DNA from: Drouetiella sp036703255 | GTDB lineage: Bacteria; Cyanobacteriota; Cyanobacteriia; Elainellales; Elainellaceae | Direction: 5' to 3' | NCBI GenBank assembly: GCA_036703255.1 | Contig: DATNPL010000222.1 | Coordinates: 62,001-126,000 of the forward strand | DNA length: 64,000 nt | Made by a program: the position numbers and the translations under genes | Notes under the pieces: generated by a model | Seen by the model: the letters and a program-made list of their open reading frames with translations, nothing else | What the model was told of the DNA's origin: nothing | Database searches by the model: none | Part shown: positions 60,501 through 64,000 of the stretch, in pieces | Layout: every line of letters starts with the position of its first letter | How positions within the stretch are numbered: the stretch's first letter is position 1

Positions 60501-61876
60501 GATCGATCATCCTGCTCTCCCCCATGAGCTTGGTCAAGATGGGTGATCCAACCTGGCTCTCCGGTTTGCCAAACCTGGCTGGCTAAGTCTTGCAGAAAGC
60601 GCTGCTCTGAATCGATCGCCAGCGCAGGCTGACCCCAAAATTCCATGCGATGGAGCGTTTCGGCTTTGAGCTGCCAAACTTCGCCCCAATCCCAGTTCAT
60701 GCTGCCGCAAATGGCCTGGAGAATGGCGGGAGCAGCGTCTGAGAGCGTCAAAGATTCCGCTAGCGCGCGGGTGGCGGCATACTGGGCGCTTAAGCGGCGA
60801 TCGGCTCTGCGCTTTGCGTTCAGGTTACGATTCAAGATGATGAAGACATAGCTAATTGCCACCGCCACGACCAGCGTAAAAATTTCGATGAGATAAATTT
60901 TTTGCCGGAAGCGATCGATCCGCGCCTCTAAGAGACCATCTAGCGCCTTAACGGTCTGTGGCCAGAGGTCAAAGCTGCTTTTTAGCGCTTCTGATGCTTT
61001 GCGATCGAACTCCGCCATAGAACCATTGGGGGGGAGCGTTTCGCTTTCGGCCAACATTTTCATCCAGCTGAGAAATCTCTGGGTTGCCGACAGCGTATTT
61101 CGTAGAGGCATCTGCAAAATCAATCGCAGATTGCGAGCAGGATTGTTATTAAACGCGACATTCATGCCTTTGCGCGTGGCATCACTGTTGGCTTGCGTCA
61201 CGCCAATTTGCATGATCAGCCGTCCCCTCTCTTCGGGGATCAGCACCTGTTGACGCAGAATATCTTCGCCCGATAGCCGCAGGTTTGCCAGCAGTTCTTG
61301 AGCTTCAGGCAGCTTCAGCAGAATTGCATCCATCAAATAGTAGCTGTCTAGGTCGGGGTCGAGGATGAGAGTAGAAGTGTCGCCCACCTGAGAAATGAGT
61401 TCTCGTGTCCTGACAATGAACTTCGTATGCAAATCTTCGATCGCTGCTCGGCTCGTGGTGCTGAAATTTTGCTCTGCAATTTGGCGAGATAGCTCAATGT
61501 TGAGATGCTGCCAAGCTTCTTGCAGGAGCTGAAATTCCTTGGCCGTTTTGAGGCGATCGCCCAATCTCTGCTCTACTTGCTCAACCCCTGCCATATCCTG
61601 GCTGATCTGATCTCGCTGCTGCTGTAGCGCCAGCGCCGAGGCTTCTTTGTGGAAGTAATGCTGAGCAATGCGCCGACTCTGGGGCACATCTTGCAGAAGC
61701 TGTTCTAGAGGGCGTAAGTATTGCGTGCCATAGAGTTCAAACTGGGTCAGCTCAATTCGCTGATTGATCTCAGCCGTGAGTTGATACACCACAAAAGCAA
61801 GCGGCAGAATAAACGTCAGCAGCAGAGCGGGCAGGCTGATGCGCAAGGGCTTGCGGATACGGAGCTTTTCTCCCAT
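57566..61876 (-). CDS. Multi-PAS hybrid histidine kinase with two receiver domains
   Basis: 1436 residues. TM1 about 15-32, a helical extracytoplasmic sensor about 35-325, TM2 about 328-348 (IYLIEIFTLVVAVAISYVFII). A GAF-like domain (about 370-520) and three PAS segments follow, including GAWDWDIVTGEEYWSTEVESLFG and WVYEKGQGIFNGEDELTWLDGVIFDISDRK. HisKA has MSHELRTPLNAIIGYSEIL, HATPase has NLLSNAAKFTEAG and KYGGTGLGLAISR. Two receivers end it: VIDDDLSVRD...LDVLLPHMNG and VAEDDIATRD...LLDLMMPEIDG. It senses an unknown signal and relays phosphate internally; the output partner is not adjacent. Confidence 0.95.
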   Translation of the reverse strand: MGEKLRIRKPLRISLPALLLTFILPLAFVVYQLTAEINQRIELTQFELYGTQYLRPLEQLLQDVPQSRRIAQHYFHKEASALALQQQRDQISQDMAGVEQVEQRLGDRLKTAKEFQLLQEAWQHLNIELSRQIAEQNFSTTSRAAIEDLHTKFIVRTRELISQVGDTSTLILDPDLDSYYLMDAILLKLPEAQELLANLRLSGEDILRQQVLIPEERGRLIMQIGVTQANSDATRKGMNVAFNNNPARNLRLILQMPLRNTLSATQRFLSWMKMLAESETLPPNGSMAEFDRKASEALKSSFDLWPQTVKALDGLLEARIDRFRQKIYLIEIFTLVVAVAISYVFIILNRNLNAKRRADRRLSAQYAATRALAESLTLSDAAPAILQAICGSMNWDWGEVWQLKAETLHRMEFWGQPALAIDSEQRFLQDLASQVWQTGEPGWITHLDQAHGGEQDDRSGAALPKNIQSAWGFPICNSDRVIGVMIFLGRQTQPPDADLLKMMAAIGSQMGQFIYRQATEEALRQGEELRRMALSAASMGAWDWDIVTGEEYWSTEVESLFGLAPGTFGGSYDEFFQYVHPDDRLLVLNAQEQAIQEDKAYMPEYRILRPDGSLRWVTSRGKVMRDNYGKALRFSGVTMDITERKQAEADIREREERFRSLLANISGAVYRCNYDEDWSMEFISQPIQEITGYAATAFTHSQSPSFAEIIYPADEGRIRQEVEQAIAKKRPYELEYRIRHADGSLRWVYEKGQGIFNGEDELTWLDGVIFDISDRKHSEERMHLLESVVVNTNDAVVIFQASPSQPTDLKVIYVNQAFTQITGYEPDEVVGKTTDLLYGTKTDRAELRRVRTAIAHHEAVNTELVKYRKDGSEFWLEFEMVPIAQKQGCPRHWISVQRDVSDRKYAEESLLRGKEAAEEANRAKSQFLANMSHELRTPLNAIIGYSEILQEDAEDLGYEDMVPDLEKIRGAGKHLLGLINDILDISKIEAGKMDLYLETFDLEQVIFEVENTIQPLVQKNHNRLEIVRSGNLGLMHADLTKLRQSLFNLLSNAAKFTEAGTITLTVERHHTDWVNFKVADTGIGMSLEQMDKVFQAFTQADASTTRKYGGTGLGLAISRHFCQMMGGDITVSSEVGKGSAFTICLPSQVVDRALTPFPEVQNTAELTPEADRLSHAHMGTILVIDDDLSVRDLMVRYLVKEGFRVETAATGDEGLALAETLHPDAITLDVLLPHMNGWEVLASLKANPALADIPVIVMSMVDDKNLGFTLGAADYLTKPVDYKRLTRLLDQYCPQDRLSGDGDRPTVLVAEDDIATRDMFRKMLEREGWQVIEAENGRVALEKLEAGQPDLVLLDLMMPEIDGFQFLNALRQKPQWRSLPIIVVTAMDLTPGDRLRLNGYVEQILQKGAYCRDDLLREVRDLVMRWTANSQHRSVF

Positions 61877-62088
61877 GACGATTTTCCTCCAGTGAGCAAA
61901 CCCATGAGGGTCTACTTAAAGCTGCAACAGGAGAGCCGCTCAACTTTAAGGAAAACGTCTATGAGGTTTACTGGCTTATAGATACAAAGATAGGCTTAGC
62001 ATTCCCATGTTTGACGATTTTGCACGGTACTTTACAGCAGCTTAAGGATCATAGATTCAATAAAACCGTTGCAGGTTAGTTTGCGATC

Positions 62089-62886
62089 TTAAGAAAACAG
62101 TTCGCCGCGCAAAACCGTGACGGCCTGCCCCTCTAGGTAAACGCGATCGCCTTCACAGCGCACTTTAAGCACACCGCCTCGGGCAGAAGCCTGATAGGCC
62201 AAAAATTCAGCCTTGTGGAGGCGATCGCGCCAGAAGGGCGCTAAACAGCAGTGCGCAGAACCTGTCACCGGATCTTCGTTAATCCCCATCCGAGGTGCAA
62301 AGAAGCGAGAAACAAAGTCAAACGCTGTTGTGACATCGGCCAAGCTTGTGACAATCACCCCATGAACTGGCAAGTCGGCCATCACGCTAAAGTCGGGAGA
62401 CAGGTTGCGAACGGCCTTTTCTGATTCTAAAACAGCCAGATACCCCAAGGAGCTTTGCCAAACCTCAGTAACGGCAACGTTGGCTAGCGCCTCGATCAGC
62501 CGGGGTGGCAGGTCAACCTGTTGGGAAGGCTTGGCTGGGAAGTCAAGCTGAATTCCGGCTCCTTGATGCTTTGCAGTCAGTAAACCGCTGCGCGTGTGAA
62601 ACCTTGCCTCTGCATCTAGCGGCAGATGACCCTCAGACCAGAGCACATGGGCACTCGCCAACGTTGCATGCCCACAGAGATCAATCTCAACGGCAGGGGT
62701 AAACCAGCGCAAGCTGTAGCCATCCTCCTGCTTCAGCAGAAATGCTGTTTCTGACAGGTTCATTTCTTGAGCGACATTGCGCATCCAGCGATCGCTCACT
62801 GGCTCTGGCAAAACGCAAACTGCCGCCGGATTGCCAGCAAACGGCACATCGGTAAAGGCATCAACTTGAGTAATGGCTATGCCCAT
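62089..62886 (-). CDS. PhzF family isomerase/epimerase
   Basis: 265 residues of the PhzF/DapF-like fold. The start AITQVDAFTDVPFAGNPAAVCVL and the catalytic-acid region (EMNLSETAFLLKQ), DLCGHATLASAHVL, and the second-domain RFFAPRMGINEDPVTGSAHCCLAPFW are classic. The family isomerises or epimerises small acids; physiological substrate unknown outside phenazine pathways, of which there is no sign here. Confidence 0.92.
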   Translation of the reverse strand: MGIAITQVDAFTDVPFAGNPAAVCVLPEPVSDRWMRNVAQEMNLSETAFLLKQEDGYSLRWFTPAVEIDLCGHATLASAHVLWSEGHLPLDAEARFHTRSGLLTAKHQGAGIQLDFPAKPSQQVDLPPRLIEALANVAVTEVWQSSLGYLAVLESEKAVRNLSPDFSVMADLPVHGVIVTSLADVTTAFDFVSRFFAPRMGINEDPVTGSAHCCLAPFWRDRLHKAEFLAYQASARGGVLKVRCEGDRVYLEGQAVTVLRGELFS

Positions 62887-62927
62887 ATCCGGTCAACTTT
62901 GTAGAGGATTCGTTGGGTTGGTCTGTC

Positions 62928-62976
62928 ATAGTTTTTTGAAAGTGCCGCGCTCCGCGCGGCACTTTCAAAAAACTAT
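62928..62976. repeat. Snap-back palindrome, T6-GAAAG family
   Basis: Arms 62928-62950 and 62954-62976 pair perfectly over 23 bases, loop TCC. Shares the TTTTTTGAAAG outer arm with 3796-3840. Confidence 0.85.
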
Positions 62977-63028
62977 TCGGGTTTATTTTGTGTGTGATCC
63001 TTCGATAAACACAGGCTGAGCGCTTGAG

Positions 63029-63517
63029 CTAGGGCTGTGGCGCATGTACCGTCAGCACTTCGCAGGGAGCATGGTGCAACACATAGTTACTGACGCTGCC
63101 CAAAAACAGTTCGCTTAGGCCAGAATTTCCTCTGCGTCCCACCACAATCAGATCAGACGGCCAATTTTTGGCAAGGTCACAAATCACGCGCCCCGGATAT
63201 CCTGGAGTTTGGGTAAATTCGGTTTTGATTCCTGCCTCGGTGGCAATCTGAGCGTGCGACTGCAAAAACTCTAGCCCTTGTGCCTCAAAATCTTGCCATT
63301 GTTTTTGATAAATCTCAAACGTCGCTGCCTCCATAGTCAAGTTAGCCCTAAGACCTGTAGCCGATACAGGCATCTGAGGACTCCCTGCCTCATCCGCCGA
63401 AAGAACATGCAGAATCATCAGTTCGGCTTCTAGGGCTTTAGCCAGTGCTAGCGCCTTGCCAAAGATATGTTCACCCAAAGGGGAGCGATCGATCGCAACT
63501 AAGATTTTGTGAAACAT
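63029..63517 (-). CDS. Universal stress protein (UspA family)
   Basis: 162 residues from the ATG at 63517 (MFHKILVAIDRSPLGEHIF); a longer frame begins at 63562 but its first 15 residues look non-conserved. The ATP-binding G-x2-G-x9-G(S/T) motif is visible as VVGRRGNSGLSELFLGSVSNYVLHHAPCEVLTV. The usual role is in stress survival, acting in the cytoplasm. No stress-gene neighbours. Confidence 0.92.
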   Translation of the reverse strand: MFHKILVAIDRSPLGEHIFGKALALAKALEAELMILHVLSADEAGSPQMPVSATGLRANLTMEAATFEIYQKQWQDFEAQGLEFLQSHAQIATEAGIKTEFTQTPGYPGRVICDLAKNWPSDLIVVGRRGNSGLSELFLGSVSNYVLHHAPCEVLTVHAPQP

Positions 63518-63684
63518 AGAGGCACTTGATAAAGGAGAGAACTCATAAAGGTGAGAATGCAAGGTTTGGGCAACCCGGAGCCATAGCGCATGGCAGCGCC
63601 TCTACAAAACTATTACCACACTTGAAACACTGCCGACCCAGCGCTTAATTTTCTGGCATGATTTTCTTAAAATCTGCTTAAGAA

Positions 63685-64000
63685 TTACCCACTGCTGCGC
63701 TCAGCGCTGGGGTACCGCTCTAAAGACACGACTTCTGCCCCGCTCTCGCGGGCAACCCTGATCAGCAATCCTGCGGCTAACAGACTGGCAATCATTGAGC
63801 TGCCTCCATAGCTAAACAGCGGAAAGGGTAACCCTGTCGTGGGTAACGCGCCCGTTGCTACGCCGATATTGAGCAAAGCCTGCCCTACCATCAAAATCAT
63901 CACGCCGATCGCCACAAGCTGATGGACTTTGTTATTGGCCTTGACTGCTACCCGCAGCGCCAGAGTGCCGTACACCACTAGCATCGACATCAACAGCAGG
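63685..64000 (-). CDS. ftsW: FtsW/RodA/SpoVE family protein, C-terminal part (cut by window)
   Basis: The frame is open to the window edge. The visible about 100 residues include VKANNKVHQLVAIGVMILMVGQALLNIGVATGALPTTGLPFPLFSYGGSSMIASLLAAGLLIRVARESG, the conserved late signature of SEDS proteins (GxxPxTGxxxPFxSYGGSS). SEDS proteins polymerise peptidoglycan glycan strands at the division site or along the wall. FtsW is preferred over RodA because of the ALPTTGLPFPLFSYGG sequence, though the gene start is not visible. Confidence 0.9.
   Translation of the reverse strand, partial: LLLMSMLVVYGTLALRVAVKANNKVHQLVAIGVMILMVGQALLNIGVATGALPTTGLPFPLFSYGGSSMIASLLAAGLLIRVARESGAEVVSLERYPSAERSSG

Noticed and set aside
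1..64000. tRNA, rRNA or CRISPR array
   Set aside because: No T-loop plus acceptor pattern and no regular 20-40 base spaced repeat were found in the intergenic stretches that I read.

Overview
The window reads as a chromosomal segment of a cyanobacterium. The palindromic octamer GCGATCGC (HIP1) is scattered everywhere, and typical cyanobacterial genes are present: minCDE, accA, an SDR next to folE, an NCS2 permease, a Mo-dependent nitrogenase C-terminal family protein, RTX/metalloprotease genes and a GvpV-like protein. Base composition is moderate, with one clearly AT-rich insert at about 17.8-19.8 kb. No rRNA, tRNA or CRISPR array was seen. The species cannot be named from sequence alone.

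Layout. 0-3.6 kb: the end of a ParA-type ATPase that seems fused to a restriction-endonuclease-like domain cut by the window edge, then an S15/CocE hydrolase and a convergent YihY membrane protein. 3.9-10.5 kb: a large coiled-coil/PLD-like/TPR protein, then grpE and dnaK. 10.5-11.6 kb: a degraded ISKra4-type transposase and a foldback repeat. 11.6-16.7 kb: an NTF2-like exported protein, murG, a 56-residue conserved-looking small protein, an ACT-malic enzyme and a SRPBCC protein. 16.7-20.7 kb: an accessory region with two small minus-strand ORFs, a low-GC two-gene pair sharing an N-terminal G/N/Q motif, an attC-like site and a ClC chloride-channel pseudogene. 20.7-28 kb: an outer-membrane-like protein, an S1-domain protein, a HicB remnant, an NCS2 permease, a GT14 glycosyltransferase and a fused Dpp-type ABC ATPase. 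28-32 kb: an RTX protein and a reprolysin-like protease diverging from a region with a thrice-repeated motif, then an orphan GvpV-like gene.

32-46 kb: an RCK-2TM-RCK channel-like protein, cysteine desulfurase, accA, SDR-folE, a peptide-type ABC binding protein with its DppB permease, a DUF815 ATPase, a polysaccharide deacetylase and an acyltransferase-like membrane protein. 46-54 kb: a nitrogenase-associated small protein, an EamA transporter with a long coiled-coil N-terminus, an OtnK/YgbK-type kinase and the minCDE operon. 53-64 kb: an OmpR-type two-component pair, exported msrA and msrB, an SGDAM-repeat secreted protein, a 1436-residue hybrid histidine kinase, PhzF, a universal stress protein and the 3' end of ftsW.

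Intergenic spaces carry many long, nearly perfect hairpins, often between convergent genes. At least four belong to two sequence-related families. The best candidate for something undescribed is the low-GC pair at 17826-19763: two neighbouring proteins share a short N-terminal motif, one is membrane-anchored with a coiled coil and a C-terminal His/Cys cluster, and an attC-like recombination site follows immediately.
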